DNA of 58,640 nucleotides from contig NZ_CALYQK010000007.1 in assembly GCF_945285465.1 (NCBI RefSeq), positions 1 to 58,640 of the forward strand. Direction: 5' to 3'. Source of the DNA: an uncultured Bartonella sp. Its GTDB lineage: Bacteria > Pseudomonadota > Alphaproteobacteria > Rhizobiales > Rhizobiaceae. The notes under the pieces are model-generated. The model was not told the DNA's origin. It made no database searches and saw only the letters and a list, made by a program, of their open reading frames with translations. This document shows positions 47,738 to 57,457 of the stretch, one piece after another. The translations under genes and the position numbers were made by a program. Numbering within the stretch: the stretch's first letter is position 1; each line of letters begins with the position of its first letter.

Positions 47738-48420
47738 TGCTTCAGCATTTGAACACATTTGTTGAAAATTTTTGTCCCGAACCACCGCAAGACTGTGGAT
47801 TATGTCCACGGCTTCACAATTTTATTGAACAATGGCGAAAAAAAGAGCCGCTGTGGCATAATGGTCCGGTCATGCCGTTTTTTCCCGTTGCCGGTGCCGA
47901 TACGACACGGCTTCTTATTGTCGGCCTTGCCCCCGGACTTCGCGGTGCCAATCGCACAGGCCGTCCGTTTACTGGTGATTATGCCGGTGAACTTTTATAT
48001 TCAACCTTAAAAAAATATGGCTTTGCCCGTGGTAGTTACGAGGCAAGACCCGACGATAGTCTACAATTGATTGACACCGCAATTGTCAACGCCGTGCGCT
48101 GTGTACCACCTGAAAACAAGCCGACGGGGAGTGAAATAAATATGTGCCGGCGTTTTTTTTCACCACTCTTGTGCGATCTGCCAAACCTGACGGCAGTTGT
48201 AACATTAGGTTCTATTGCGCATCAATCCACAGTTCGTGCCCTTGGAGAGAAGGTGTCTCTTCATCCTTTCGGCCATGGCCTTGTCACCGATATTGGACGT
48301 TTGCGTATTTTTTCAAGCTACCACTGTTCGCGCTACAATACCAATACCAGACGACTGACCGAACCTATGTTTCATGACATTTTTGCTAGCGCACGCGCCT
48401 ATATAAATAATACAATATAA
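47737..48420 (+). CDS. Uracil-DNA glycosylase, family 5-like
   Basis: 227-residue glycosylase with GLAPGLRGANRTGRPFTGDYAG, whose GANRTGRPFTGD form is that of UDGb (family 5) rather than family 1 Ung. A Cys-rich segment near the N-terminus (CPEPPQDCGLCPRL) and the later Cys fit a 4Fe-4S cluster. HPFGHG near the end matches the C-terminal motif. Removes uracil, and in some cases other deaminated bases, from DNA. Coupled to the NYN gene by a TGATG overlap. Confidence 0.85.
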   Translation: MLQHLNTFVENFCPEPPQDCGLCPRLHNFIEQWRKKEPLWHNGPVMPFFPVAGADTTRLLIVGLAPGLRGANRTGRPFTGDYAGELLYSTLKKYGFARGSYEARPDDSLQLIDTAIVNAVRCVPPENKPTGSEINMCRRFFSPLLCDLPNLTAVVTLGSIAHQSTVRALGEKVSLHPFGHGLVTDIGRLRIFSSYHCSRYNTNTRRLTEPMFHDIFASARAYINNTI

Positions 48421-48445
48421 CCGGTGCCAGCCAAAGTCATCCGAA

Positions 48446-48478
48446 CCGTCGTGACAGTGCGATGACGGGCTTGCTTTT
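48446..48478 (+). terminator. Likely terminator after the uracil-DNA glycosylase gene
   Basis: Stem CCGTC/GACGG with further weak pairing inside, followed on the plus strand by a TTGCTTTTTG tail. It lies between convergent UDG and smpB genes and could serve both strands. Confidence 0.5.
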
Positions 48479-48488
48479 TGTGTCGAAT

Positions 48489-48965
48489 CTAGCCGCGCTC
48501 ACGCATCAGGCGTGATTTTTCGCGGTTCCAGTCACGTTTCTTTTCGGTTTCGCGTTTATCATGAATTTTTTTACCGCGCGCCAGGGCAATTTCCAATTTC
48601 ACCCTTCCCCGTTCGTTGAAATAAAGCTTCAACGGGACGATTGTCATGCCTTCACGTGCTACCGCATTCGACCAACGCGCCATCTCATGTTTCGACAGCA
48701 AAAGTTTACGCAAACGCCGCGGGTCGTGATTAAACCGGTTGCCTTGCGTATATTCGGGTATATAGGAATTGATCAGCCAAAACTCGCCGTTTTCAAAACT
48801 CGCATAGCTTTCGGCAATATTTCCATGGTGGAAACGCAGCGATTTAACCTCGGTTCCCTGCAACACCACTCCCGCTTCCAGCGTATTGAGGATCTCGTAA
48901 TTGAAACGCGCCTTGCGATTATCCGCAACAACTTTATAGGCCGAAGACGTCTTCTTTTTATTCAT
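48489..48965 (-). CDS. smpB: SsrA-binding protein SmpB
   Basis: Partner of tmRNA in rescue of stalled ribosomes. The 158-residue protein has [26 protein letters not shown], given here in its core [13 protein letters not shown], and a basic C-terminal tail ending KSRLMRERG that enters the mRNA channel. dapA lies 27 bp upstream. No tmRNA gene was recognised in the window. Confidence 0.96.
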   Translation of the reverse strand: MNKKKTSSAYKVVADNRKARFNYEILNTLEAGVVLQGTEVKSLRFHHGNIAESYASFENGEFWLINSYIPEYTQGNRFNHDPRRLRKLLLSKHEMARWSNAVAREGMTIVPLKLYFNERGRVKLEIALARGKKIHDKRETEKKRDWNREKSRLMRERG

Positions 48966-48992
48966 GAATACACAAATAGCTATGTGTTGATT

Positions 48993-49871
48993 TTAAACAA
49001 GGCCGGCATGCTTTAAAGCATCATCAATGATACGTTTGGTGGTATCTTCGATCGGCACTATGGGCGAACGAACTATGCTGGAGCAAATGCCAAGCTTTTC
49101 CGCAGCATATTTTATACCTGCCGGACTTGGCTCTAAAAACAGCGCACGATTGAGCGGCATCAGACGATCATTCAATTCCAGTGCTTTGACAAAGTTATTT
49201 TCCCGACAAGCCAGAAAAAGCTCGGCACAGGCTTTCGGGGCGATATTCGATGTCACCGAAATACATCCGACCCCGCCTTGTGCATTAAACCCCAACGCCG
49301 TGCTATCATCACCTGAAAGCTGGATAAAATCTTTACCGCATTTTTCGCGTTGGATACTCGCCCGTTCAATCTTGCCGGTTGCATCCTTGACACCGATAAT
49401 GTTCTTAAAATCCTGATGGAGCTTTGCCATTGTCTCAGCACTCATATCAATGACCGACCGCCCCGGAATATTATAAATAACGAGCGGAATGGAAATTGCT
49501 TTGGCAATTGTGGAGTAGTGTTGATATAATCCCCTCTGGTTCGGCTTATTGTAATAAGGGGTGACAACCAACACCGCATCGGCTCCCGCTTTTTCAGCGA
49601 ACTCCGCAAGCTCGACGGCTTCTTTCGTGCTGTTGGAGCCGGCGCCAGCAACCACCGGTACACGTTTTTCAACCTGACTTACACAAAGCTCAATAACACG
49701 TTTGTGCTCCTCGTAACTCAAAGTTGGCGATTCACCAGTGGTTCCAACCGGAACAAGACCATTAATGCCCTGAGTGACCTGCCATTCAACAAAGTCACAT
49801 AGCGTTTTTTCGGCGACATGACCGTTTTTGTCGAAAGGTGTAATAAGTGCGGTCAGTGCTCCCTTGAGCAT
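48993..49871 (-). CDS. dapA: 4-hydroxy-tetrahydrodipicolinate synthase DapA
   Basis: First enzyme of the lysine/diaminopimelate branch. The 292-residue protein has GTTGESPTL (with the T-T-G-E motif), [13 protein letters not shown] with the catalytic Tyr, and GVKDATG with the Schiff-base Lys. In an operon with smpB, an arrangement found in many alphaproteobacteria. Confidence 0.97.
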   Translation of the reverse strand: MLKGALTALITPFDKNGHVAEKTLCDFVEWQVTQGINGLVPVGTTGESPTLSYEEHKRVIELCVSQVEKRVPVVAGAGSNSTKEAVELAEFAEKAGADAVLVVTPYYNKPNQRGLYQHYSTIAKAISIPLVIYNIPGRSVIDMSAETMAKLHQDFKNIIGVKDATGKIERASIQREKCGKDFIQLSGDDSTALGFNAQGGVGCISVTSNIAPKACAELFLACRENNFVKALELNDRLMPLNRALFLEPSPAGIKYAAEKLGICSSIVRSPIVPIEDTTKRIIDDALKHAGLV

Positions 49872-50124
49872 GGTAAACTCCCTGATTATATATTTGTTGT
49901 GAAGACGAATGTCCCTTTAGCACGCCTTCAAGAACATAATCTCGCCATACGAATGACGCAAGCTGATTTTGTCGAAAAAGCTCACATCGGGGCAGATTTG
50001 TCGTTAGAAACAACAAATTGGCTTGTTTCATGTTTCGCTACCGGAAGGTTAAAAGTTAACCCGTCTTTCATGGTTGGGTTTTAATGTGTGTCAAAAGTGT
50101 TTTAAAATGGATTTTTAAAGTGTG

Positions 50125-52233
50125 ATGCGTAAATATTCGACCGGTTTTTTGACAAAAACTATATTGCCGTTGGCGCTGGGAACTGGCTTGCTTACACCGA
50201 CGTTTGCCGCAGAGCTTTCTTCACCTGTCAAAAATGCCCCTATACCACTTGCGCGCCCGCTTGCTGCGGCACCAAAAACCACAACGCCGTCAAAATCGGA
50301 TAACACAATTGTTACCAATGCTATTGCTCGACCCGGTAACATCATAGCAACGAATAGTCTAAAATCCGGTCTGGATGCACTTTATGGCAAACAAGTTTCC
50401 ACAGCTATCACCATTCGCAACAGTCTGCCAAAAAATAGTCTTGATCGCCATATTCTGACATGGGCAATCGGTGTATCTGGCATATCCGGTATTCCCAGTT
50501 CTGAAATTTTCAACGCTGCTGCAGAACTCAACAACTGGCCGGGTATGACAGTCATGCGCCGGAATTCCGAACGAGCTCTGACAAACGAGGTCAATTCACC
50601 GCAAGCGATTATTAACGGTTTTGGTAATCATATACCGGTGACAGCACAGGGTATGGCAGCATTGGGCGGCGCACTGGTGGAAACTGGACAATCGGCGCGT
50701 GCCCGTCAAATTGTTGCACCATGGTGGTATAAAGCAAAACTTAATGGGCAAGAAGAACAACTGGTTCTGAAAAAAGTTGGCACAGCGTTATTACCGGCCG
50801 ACCATCTGCAACGCATGCGGGTGATGTTATATGCCAACCGCATCTCTTCGGCGCAACGTGTGGCAAGTCTTGCCAACGCGCAATCGCTTTTCAATGGCGT
50901 GGCTTCTGTTGCCAATAATGAATCTAATGCCCGACAAAAGCTTGCCGCAGTCGACAAAAACCTGCGTAAAGATTCTTTATATCTATTTGCCCAAATTCAA
51001 TATCTGCGCCGCTCGGGGCAATATGACGAGGCAACAAAGCTGATGTTCAAAGCTCCCAAGGATGCAGCTTCTCTTGTCGATCCTGATGCATGGTGGATTG
51101 AACGGCGAGTATTATCGCGCGAAATGTTGGATTTAAACAAACCGAAAATTGCCTACCAACTAGCAGCAGCCCATTCGGCCGAAAACCCGACTTTAGCTGC
51201 CGATGCCGAATTTCATGCTGGTTGGTATGCTTTAAGATTTATCGGCGACCAAAAAGCGGCTATGCAGCATTTTTCACGTATTGTGCAAATTTCATCGCGG
51301 CCGCTAACAGCCTCTCGTGGTTATTACTGGATGGGACGCACTGCGGAAACTTCCGGAAACCGTAACAGCGCTATCGAATATTTCCGTCGCGCTGCCCATT
51401 ATGGAACTACCTATTATGGCCAGCTTGCTGCTGCCCGGCTCGGTGAACAGAAACTTGAAATTCCTTATCCGAAACCTACCGGTGATGATCGGCAACGTTT
51501 TGAAACGCGCGAGCCTGTTATGGCTATCAAAAGGCTCGAAGCGCTTGGCTATTCCGATCGTGCTGGTGTTCTTTATCGGGAACTTGGCGATGAATTGAAT
51601 AGTGCGGGCGAACTTGCAATGCTTGCCGTCATGGCCGAACGCAAAGGCGACTATTACACCAGCCTTAAAATTGGTAAAAGTGCTGTTATTCGCGGTATGG
51701 ACGTCGGCTCGCTCTCGCACCCTGTCGGTGCTATTCCGGAAACCGCCAACATATCGGCCTCTGGCAAAGCCCTCGCCTATGCTATTGCCAGACAAGAAAG
51801 CGAATTCAATCCTAATGCCGTTTCCGGGGCGGGAGCCAGAGGAATGTTGCAATTGCTTCCGGCTACTGCCAAGGCAGTGGCAATCAAGAATGCCATAGCC
51901 TGGCAGCCGGAGAAATTATCAAGCGATGCTGGCTATAATGCCACCTTAGGCGCACACTTTCTAGGCGAGCAACTCAACCGTTTCAACGGTTCCTATATTC
52001 TCACTTTCATTGGTTATAACGCCGGTGCCCGTCGGGCTAATGAATGGATTGAGCGTTACGGCGATCCGCGTGGACAATCCGTTGACTGGGTTGTCGATTG
52101 GGTCGAGCGCATCCCTTATTCGGAAACACGCGATTATGTGATGCGGGTAATGGAAAATTATCAGGTTTATAAAGCCCGTCTTACCGGGGTTGCCGATATC
52201 AATGTTGATCTTGCCGCAGGCCGCCGCAACTAA
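50125..52233 (+). CDS. slt: Soluble lytic murein transglycosylase (Slt70-like)
   Basis: 702-residue periplasmic enzyme that cleaves peptidoglycan glycan strands with 1,6-anhydro ends. A signal peptide (KTILPLALGTGLLTPTFA) is followed by a Thr/Pro-rich linker to about residue 90, a long helical-repeat region, and a C-terminal SLT domain. The catalytic Glu is in AYAIARQESEFNP (about residue 558), followed by GARGMLQLLPATAK and GYNAGARRA. The ATG (50125) follows a GTG in the same frame one codon earlier. Confidence 0.93.
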   Translation: MRKYSTGFLTKTILPLALGTGLLTPTFAAELSSPVKNAPIPLARPLAAAPKTTTPSKSDNTIVTNAIARPGNIIATNSLKSGLDALYGKQVSTAITIRNSLPKNSLDRHILTWAIGVSGISGIPSSEIFNAAAELNNWPGMTVMRRNSERALTNEVNSPQAIINGFGNHIPVTAQGMAALGGALVETGQSARARQIVAPWWYKAKLNGQEEQLVLKKVGTALLPADHLQRMRVMLYANRISSAQRVASLANAQSLFNGVASVANNESNARQKLAAVDKNLRKDSLYLFAQIQYLRRSGQYDEATKLMFKAPKDAASLVDPDAWWIERRVLSREMLDLNKPKIAYQLAAAHSAENPTLAADAEFHAGWYALRFIGDQKAAMQHFSRIVQISSRPLTASRGYYWMGRTAETSGNRNSAIEYFRRAAHYGTTYYGQLAAARLGEQKLEIPYPKPTGDDRQRFETREPVMAIKRLEALGYSDRAGVLYRELGDELNSAGELAMLAVMAERKGDYYTSLKIGKSAVIRGMDVGSLSHPVGAIPETANISASGKALAYAIARQESEFNPNAVSGAGARGMLQLLPATAKAVAIKNAIAWQPEKLSSDAGYNATLGAHFLGEQLNRFNGSYILTFIGYNAGARRANEWIERYGDPRGQSVDWVVDWVERIPYSETRDYVMRVMENYQVYKARLTGVADINVDLAAGRRN

Positions 52234-52322
52234 CCGGAGTGAAATTGCCTTTTTGAAAAAACTTCATTTTGATAGATATAGCCGGTGATTGTCTCTTCGT
52301 GTTTTTTTCAAAAAAGCAAAAT

Positions 52323-52991
52323 CTATTTCTTTTCGGCGCAACTATTTTGCCAATAGCCACCTTGGGGTCGCTGCCAGACGCAAGTAGTGTCGAGCACCAT
52401 CCCCTCAGGCAGCTTGCTATTTTCTTTCAATTTATCCAGCGTAGCGTAATCGGTCGTCACCTGACCATTTTTTACCTCTATGACGCCCGTTTCCATTTCC
52501 GGCAAAATTGTTAGAAAATAATTAAATGCTTTATCAAATGTTTCTGGCATCATTACACCCGTTTCAAGCTCGTCATAAACCATCACGCCCGGTCTTTCGT
52601 TTGAAATCAAATTGATCAATCTGAAACGTCCCACGCCAACAGGTATCGTACCACGTACGGTTATGCCATCTTCATCGACAATAAACATCAGGTAATTATT
52701 TGTCTGGTCCGATAACAGGATAATATCGGAAACGACATTTCCGATATTTTTGAATGACTGAACCTCTTTTACCACATTGTCGCGTGTTGCCTTATTCGGA
52801 GCAAAACCATGCAATGTTACATCAAAACCATCAATGTCGTACGATAACCAGCTTATTTCATGGCTCATTGCGGCAAGATCATTGGCAAGATTTTTTTCTT
52901 TGCTCCCTACCTTGAACCAAATTGCCATGACACCGACAAATATCAACACTGTCAACAAAGGCCAGAAGATTTTCCGTATTGCTATTACCAT
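52323..52991 (-). CDS. Membrane-anchored BON-like protein (OmpA-family N-terminal part only)
   Basis: 222 residues with an N-terminal span (KIFWPLLTVLIFVGVMAIWF) and then a beta/alpha pattern matching the N-terminal, BON-like part of Rhizobiales OmpA-family proteins: VTLHGFAPNKATRDNVVKEVQSF, VRGTIPVGVG, and VMMPETFDKAFNYFLTILP. In those proteins an OmpA peptidoglycan-binding domain follows, but here it is missing and the protein ends soon after. This family match is from memory and should be tested by a profile search. Function unknown; perhaps envelope-related. Confidence 0.6.
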   Translation of the reverse strand: MVIAIRKIFWPLLTVLIFVGVMAIWFKVGSKEKNLANDLAAMSHEISWLSYDIDGFDVTLHGFAPNKATRDNVVKEVQSFKNIGNVVSDIILLSDQTNNYLMFIVDEDGITVRGTIPVGVGRFRLINLISNERPGVMVYDELETGVMMPETFDKAFNYFLTILPEMETGVIEVKNGQVTTDYATLDKLKENSKLPEGMVLDTTCVWQRPQGGYWQNSCAEKK

Positions 52992-53821
52992 TTCCTTTGA
53001 CCATCAGAATATTGGACATTCGACAAGATGATGCGTTTTAACACCGGATCAAAAAAACCGCCTGAAAGCCCGATAAATAATTATTGTTTGAATAATATGT
53101 TGCGCCGCTCACCATATCATATAGGCAGCACTATAGCACCCGAAACATAATAAGCATACAAAATGTTTGAAGCAAAAGTTGTATTATTCGGTTCTTAAAA
53201 TTCCCATAGCTTGCAATCTTTAGCTATCCGGTTATCCGAAAGGTGGCACAAAAAATTTTTGTGTGGATAATGAACAGCGGAGCGACCCCGCGGCCCTATT
53301 GAAGTTTGTTCGCTATTCAAACTAAAATAAACCTCTCCGACATAAAAAATACAACATCGCTGTCGCTTATTTTTATAAATCTGGAAAACCAACTGTTAAT
53401 TGGCGAAAATCTTTTGCTTTCGTCAGTCCTTTTCTACCCAGCTCCCGAAAGCATCACCAATCAAAACCAATCACCGGTTATTAATCCTCATTATTTATGA
53501 AATAGGCCAAAATACCACTTGAAATGCCTCTATGTCTGTTCCAACTGGTGCTAAGTCCCGACTGACGCTGTCCTGAAAGATACTTTTTTACCGTTCGATA
53601 AACACAAAAAAGCTTCCATAATTTATGCCTAAATCGACCGATACGATCTGACAATATTGGTATTTTTCTGTTAAATTTTTTTCTTGATTGTATTACTCAT
53701 GTTTTATATAAGCAAATCACCAACAGGGGTGTTGATGATTTGCTCAGCCAGCCAGTGAAAGAACTAGCAAGCCAGGCGCTTTTTATCGAAATCACGATAG
53801 ACTGAAGGCGAGGGATGGATA
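52992..53821. other. Long intergenic region upstream of hutA
   Basis: About 830 bases, the longest gene-free stretch outside the island. It holds the hutA promoter and IRO-like element and, at 53247-53263, a palindrome with arms CACAAAAA and TTTTTGTG. Short frames on both strands have no recognisable pattern. It could contain a small RNA; nothing proves it. Confidence 0.4.
53684..53712 (+). promoter_or_regulatory. hutA promoter with RirA IRO-like box
   Basis: -35 TTGATT (53684-53689), 17-bp spacer, -10 TATAAG (53707-53712). A TGA-N9-TCA pattern, the RirA iron-responsive operator, runs from 53685 to 53699 through the -35 and spacer, and continues TCATGT. A bound repressor there would block RNA polymerase. 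A matching TGA-N9-TCATGT element lies before hemP. Confidence 0.65.
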
Positions 53822-56008
53822 ATGCTGTTGCGAATTGGCACAAAACTGAAAACATGTGTTGCGTGGGGGGCATTGGTTGTTATAACCCCGACGCATGGTT
53901 TGGCCGACAACGAAAAAAATAAAGATACGGCCCAATTAAGCCCAGTCGTTGTCAAATCCCAATCGGGTGCAGAAAAACTCGATAGTCCGACAATTTTGAC
54001 AAATCGTCAAACTGCAAAGGACATAGCCGACAAACAGGTCGATGATGTCCATGATATCAGCCGTCTTGATCCAGCAATCGGTTATAATTCCGATAGTGAC
54101 AGCTTCAACATTCGCGGGCTCGACCAGAACCGCGTGCTTACGACGATTGATGGCATTCGTCTTCCGTGGTTGAATGACGGTGCGCGTAACGCAAAATTAG
54201 GCACATCTTTGTTCAATTTTTCATCATTATCGACGTTGGATATTATTCATGGTGCCGATTCAAGCCTTTATGGTTCAGGAGCGTTTGGCGGCGTTGTCGC
54301 ATTGCGCACACTTGACCCCGAAGATCTTTTAACGACTGAAAAAAACTGGGCAAGTCTGACGAAGGGCAGTTATGATTCAACCGATCGCAGTTGGCGAATT
54401 AACGAGGCTTTTGCAGTTCGCGCAAAACAGACCTATGCTTTGTTCCAAGGAGGTTATACGCGGGGAAAACAGCGTGAAAACAATGGTGTGGGTGGAGGCT
54501 ATGGTGCAACCCGCGTGGAACCGAATCCACTCACACTCGACCAAGATAACTTGCTGTTCAAGATTTATCAGCATATTGATGGCAGCCAACGTCTCGGCTT
54601 CACTGCCGAGCGGTTTAATCTTTCCAAAGATATTGACAATTTAAATGCATCGACGTCGAGCTATCGTGCCGGTTCCAATACCGAAGATGACGAAAAGCGT
54701 CGCGAACGTTTGTCAATGTCTTATGACTATAATGGTGGAGGTTTTGTTGATGAAGCCCATGCCATTGTCTATTGGCAACGCCAGCGCACCGACGAAAAAA
54801 CAGAAGCCATACGTATTTCGATTCCCAAAGGTTATTACATGCGTGATAATCTTATTCGCGACACTTACTACGGTATAAACGGAGCCGCTTTGAAAAAGCT
54901 TGAAGCAGGCAATGTCACACACACTTTGCGTGTTGCAACAGATGCTTCATCATCAAAATTCCAGCAATTTGCTGGCGGTCAGGATAGTTGTCCGCCGCCG
55001 CCCTTTAAAGGGCCATTTATGACATGTCGGTTTATGCATACAAACCAGTCGGATTCACCCGACACTGACAGCATTGTTTTTGGTTTGTCTTTTGAAGACG
55101 AGATCGGCTTTCCGACAAACCGTGTACGGCTGGCACCGGGGTTGCGTTATGACTGGTACGACCATCGCCCGCAAGATACATATACTTACGAACACGCCGC
55201 CGGTTTTAAAGGTTATCCGTCAAGTAACAGCGATTTTCGTCTTTCACCCAAATTGCGTATGGAATGGGATGCTCTTGATAAGCTAACACTTTATGCGCAA
55301 TGGGCGCAGGCATTTCGCGCTCCAAGTGTGACCGAACTTTACCTCAATTATACCAATCCCGGTTTTTATTATACCCATGGCAATCCGGATTTAAAGCCGG
55401 AGACGAGCAATAGCTACGATATCGGTGCACGTCTTGGTGACGATAATCTCGGCGGATCGTTAAGTCTTTTTTCTAACTATTATAAAAATTTTATCGACCA
55501 GATTGATCTTGGCGCGACGCGTGAATTTATGATTCAGCGTCTCACGCATATTAATCGCGCGCGGGTACGGATTTCCGGCATTGAAGCAAAAAGCCATTGG
55601 GTTTTAGCAAACGGCTGGCATACCAATGCCGCACTTGCATATGCCGAAGGGAAAGATACCGATACCGATGAACATTTGAATTCGATTCCTGCTTTAAAAA
55701 GCATTATTGGTGTTGGCTATGCACAGGAACAATGGGGATCGGATCTTTCACTGACGGCTGCTGGCAAACGCAATAAAGTCGAAGAAAAATCCGAATTTGC
55801 CAAAACACCCGGTTATACACTTGTGGATCTTTCCGGCTGGTGGGAGCCTATTGGCAAGAAAGGCCCAAAGCTGCAAGCTGGCATCTATAATCTGTTCGAC
55901 AAACGTTACTGGAATGCCGTTGATCTTCCGTCATCCCCGTCAACGCCGAAAGATTATTACAGCCAGCCCGGACGAACTTTTAAAATATCGCTGACGCAAA
56001 AATTCTAA
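53822..56008 (+). CDS. hutA: TonB-dependent haem/haemoglobin receptor
   Basis: 728-residue outer-membrane receptor. A signal peptide (about residues 1-28) is followed by the plug domain (about 45-150; SFNIRGLDQNRVLTTIDGIR is a key block) and a 22-strand barrel. The haem-receptor FRAP motif is at about residue 497 and NPDLKPE at about 521, matching the FRAP/NPNL boxes of haem transporters. The C-terminal SLTQKF ends in a terminal Phe, as expected for barrel insertion. Upstream promoter with an IRO-like box; hemP, hemS and hutB follow, which supports haem rather than siderophore as the ligand. Confidence 0.93.
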   Translation: MLLRIGTKLKTCVAWGALVVITPTHGLADNEKNKDTAQLSPVVVKSQSGAEKLDSPTILTNRQTAKDIADKQVDDVHDISRLDPAIGYNSDSDSFNIRGLDQNRVLTTIDGIRLPWLNDGARNAKLGTSLFNFSSLSTLDIIHGADSSLYGSGAFGGVVALRTLDPEDLLTTEKNWASLTKGSYDSTDRSWRINEAFAVRAKQTYALFQGGYTRGKQRENNGVGGGYGATRVEPNPLTLDQDNLLFKIYQHIDGSQRLGFTAERFNLSKDIDNLNASTSSYRAGSNTEDDEKRRERLSMSYDYNGGGFVDEAHAIVYWQRQRTDEKTEAIRISIPKGYYMRDNLIRDTYYGINGAALKKLEAGNVTHTLRVATDASSSKFQQFAGGQDSCPPPPFKGPFMTCRFMHTNQSDSPDTDSIVFGLSFEDEIGFPTNRVRLAPGLRYDWYDHRPQDTYTYEHAAGFKGYPSSNSDFRLSPKLRMEWDALDKLTLYAQWAQAFRAPSVTELYLNYTNPGFYYTHGNPDLKPETSNSYDIGARLGDDNLGGSLSLFSNYYKNFIDQIDLGATREFMIQRLTHINRARVRISGIEAKSHWVLANGWHTNAALAYAEGKDTDTDEHLNSIPALKSIIGVGYAQEQWGSDLSLTAAGKRNKVEEKSEFAKTPGYTLVDLSGWWEPIGKKGPKLQAGIYNLFDKRYWNAVDLPSSPSTPKDYYSQPGRTFKISLTQKF

Positions 56009-56171
56009 TGCAAAATTGAATATGGCGAAAAGTTCGATGGTGCAAATCTTCACTCACTATTTTCTCAGACAACAGTTTTTCTCGACAGAAACGACCGACG
56101 AAAGGCCACTTGAGAAAAATGTAATGCTGTTTAGGCAAAGCGACAAGAAAAGTGTGTTTTCAATCTTTAAA

Positions 56172-56197
56172 ACATGATAAATTTTGTCATGTATAAG
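56172..56197 (+). promoter_or_regulatory. IRO-like palindrome upstream of hemP
   Basis: Perfect six-base arms ACATGA (56172-56177) and TCATGT (56187-56192) separated by nine bases: TGA-N9-TCA with extensions. A TATAAG (56192-56197) directly follows and may be a -10 element, although no good -35 was found 17 bp upstream. Its core matches the element in the hutA promoter. Confidence 0.55.
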
Positions 56198-56213
56198 ATT
56201 TGGTAATAGAATC

Positions 56214-56384
56214 ATGACGCAAGGTGATATTGAAAAACTTTTGGATAAAAGCGAAACCGCCGCACCATTAATGGTGAATAGCCGATCGTTGTTTGGCGGC
56301 AAGAAAGAAGTGCTTATCCTTCATGAAGGGGCAACCTACAAGCTCAAGATCACCCGTTTCGGCAAACTTATCCTGAATAAATGA
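56214..56384 (+). CDS. hemP: Haemin uptake protein HemP
   Basis: 56-residue protein with the HemP pattern: VNSRSLFGGKKEVLILHEG then YKLKITRFGKLILNK. In Bradyrhizobium the homologue HmuP works with Irr to switch on haem receptor genes; the same role here is inferred. An IRO-like palindrome lies just upstream. Its stop overlaps the most 5' possible hemS start. Confidence 0.9.
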   Translation: MTQGDIEKLLDKSETAAPLMVNSRSLFGGKKEVLILHEGATYKLKITRFGKLILNK

Positions 56385-56398
56385 AGAGGAAAACAGTG

Positions 56399-57442
56399 AT
56401 GGCTATGGCGTGCGAAACAATTTTATCCCTGCGCGACAAAAACAAGGATTTGCGTGATCGCGAATTCGTAAAGCGGATTGGTATTTCCGAAGCAGAGTTT
56501 GTCGCCGCGTTAACAACGATTGACAAGGCTCGGCCACTCGATGTCAATGTGCCGCTTTTGTTAAAAAATGCCCACAAACTGGGCGAGATCATGGCTTTAA
56601 CGCGCAATGACTATGCTGTCAGCGAAAAAAAAGGCCATTTTCAGAATGTCTTTCCCGGTAGCGATGTTTTCATGACACTCGGCCAAATTGATCTGCGCAT
56701 TTTTCAGAAAAATTGGAAATTCGGTTTTGTCAGAGATATGGTCATTCATGATCGGGCCGTAAAAAGTCTCCAGTTTTTCGATGCCCATGGTGAAGCTGTA
56801 TTTAAACTTTATCCGGAAAAAACAACCAATCTTGATGAATGGGACAAGCTCATTACTTTGTTAGCACGCAAGGAGCCAGCTGTTCCGCTGTATATAGAGC
56901 CAGCGGCTGCACTGCATAATACGTCTTCGCTTACTGCCGATATCGAGGAGTTTCGTGACCGGTGGCGACAAATGACCGACGTCCATCAACTCCATGACAT
57001 ATTAAAAGAGTTGAAAATCGGTCGCCATGATGCGGTAAAGCTTATCGGAAATGAATTTGCCAATGAAGTGCGAAAAGATTCTGTCGAAATTCTGCTTAAT
57101 CAGGCCGTTGAAAAACAGATGCCGATTATGTGTTTTGTCGGCAATAATAGTTGTATCCAGATTTTTACCGGAAAAATCCAAAATCTGAAAGCAGTTGACG
57201 GCTGGTTTAATATTCTTGATGAAAAATTTCATCTCCATCTTTTCACTTCGGGTATTGACCGTGTCTGGCACGTACGCAAACCCACGAGTGACGGTTATGT
57301 AAGCTCGCTTGAAGTATTTGATGATAACGGGCAAATGATCGTTCAGTTTTTCGGCAAACGCAATGGGGGTGAACATGAACGTGAAGATTGGCGTGGTTTA
57401 TTGTCTGAATTGCCATTACTGCCCGCAACGGCTGTCACTTAA
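56399..57442 (+). CDS. hemS: HemS-type haem-degrading/haem-binding protein
   Basis: 347-residue cytosolic protein made of two similar halves, each ending in a haem-pocket block; the first contains the HDRAVKSLQFFD stretch and the second VRKPTSDGYVSSLEVFD. HemS proteins bind haem after import and release or degrade it. I start at MAMACETI (56399), with AGAGG about 10 bp upstream; an in-frame ATG at 56381 overlaps the hemP stop. Precedes hutB by 15 bp. Confidence 0.9.
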   Translation: MAMACETILSLRDKNKDLRDREFVKRIGISEAEFVAALTTIDKARPLDVNVPLLLKNAHKLGEIMALTRNDYAVSEKKGHFQNVFPGSDVFMTLGQIDLRIFQKNWKFGFVRDMVIHDRAVKSLQFFDAHGEAVFKLYPEKTTNLDEWDKLITLLARKEPAVPLYIEPAAALHNTSSLTADIEEFRDRWRQMTDVHQLHDILKELKIGRHDAVKLIGNEFANEVRKDSVEILLNQAVEKQMPIMCFVGNNSCIQIFTGKIQNLKAVDGWFNILDEKFHLHLFTSGIDRVWHVRKPTSDGYVSSLEVFDDNGQMIVQFFGKRNGGEHEREDWRGLLSELPLLPATAVT

Positions 57443-57457
57443 AAAAGTGAAATTGTC

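Noticed and set aside
49872-50124. tmRNA gene near smpB/dapA
   Set aside because: The characteristic start and end sequences of alphaproteobacterial tmRNA are absent.
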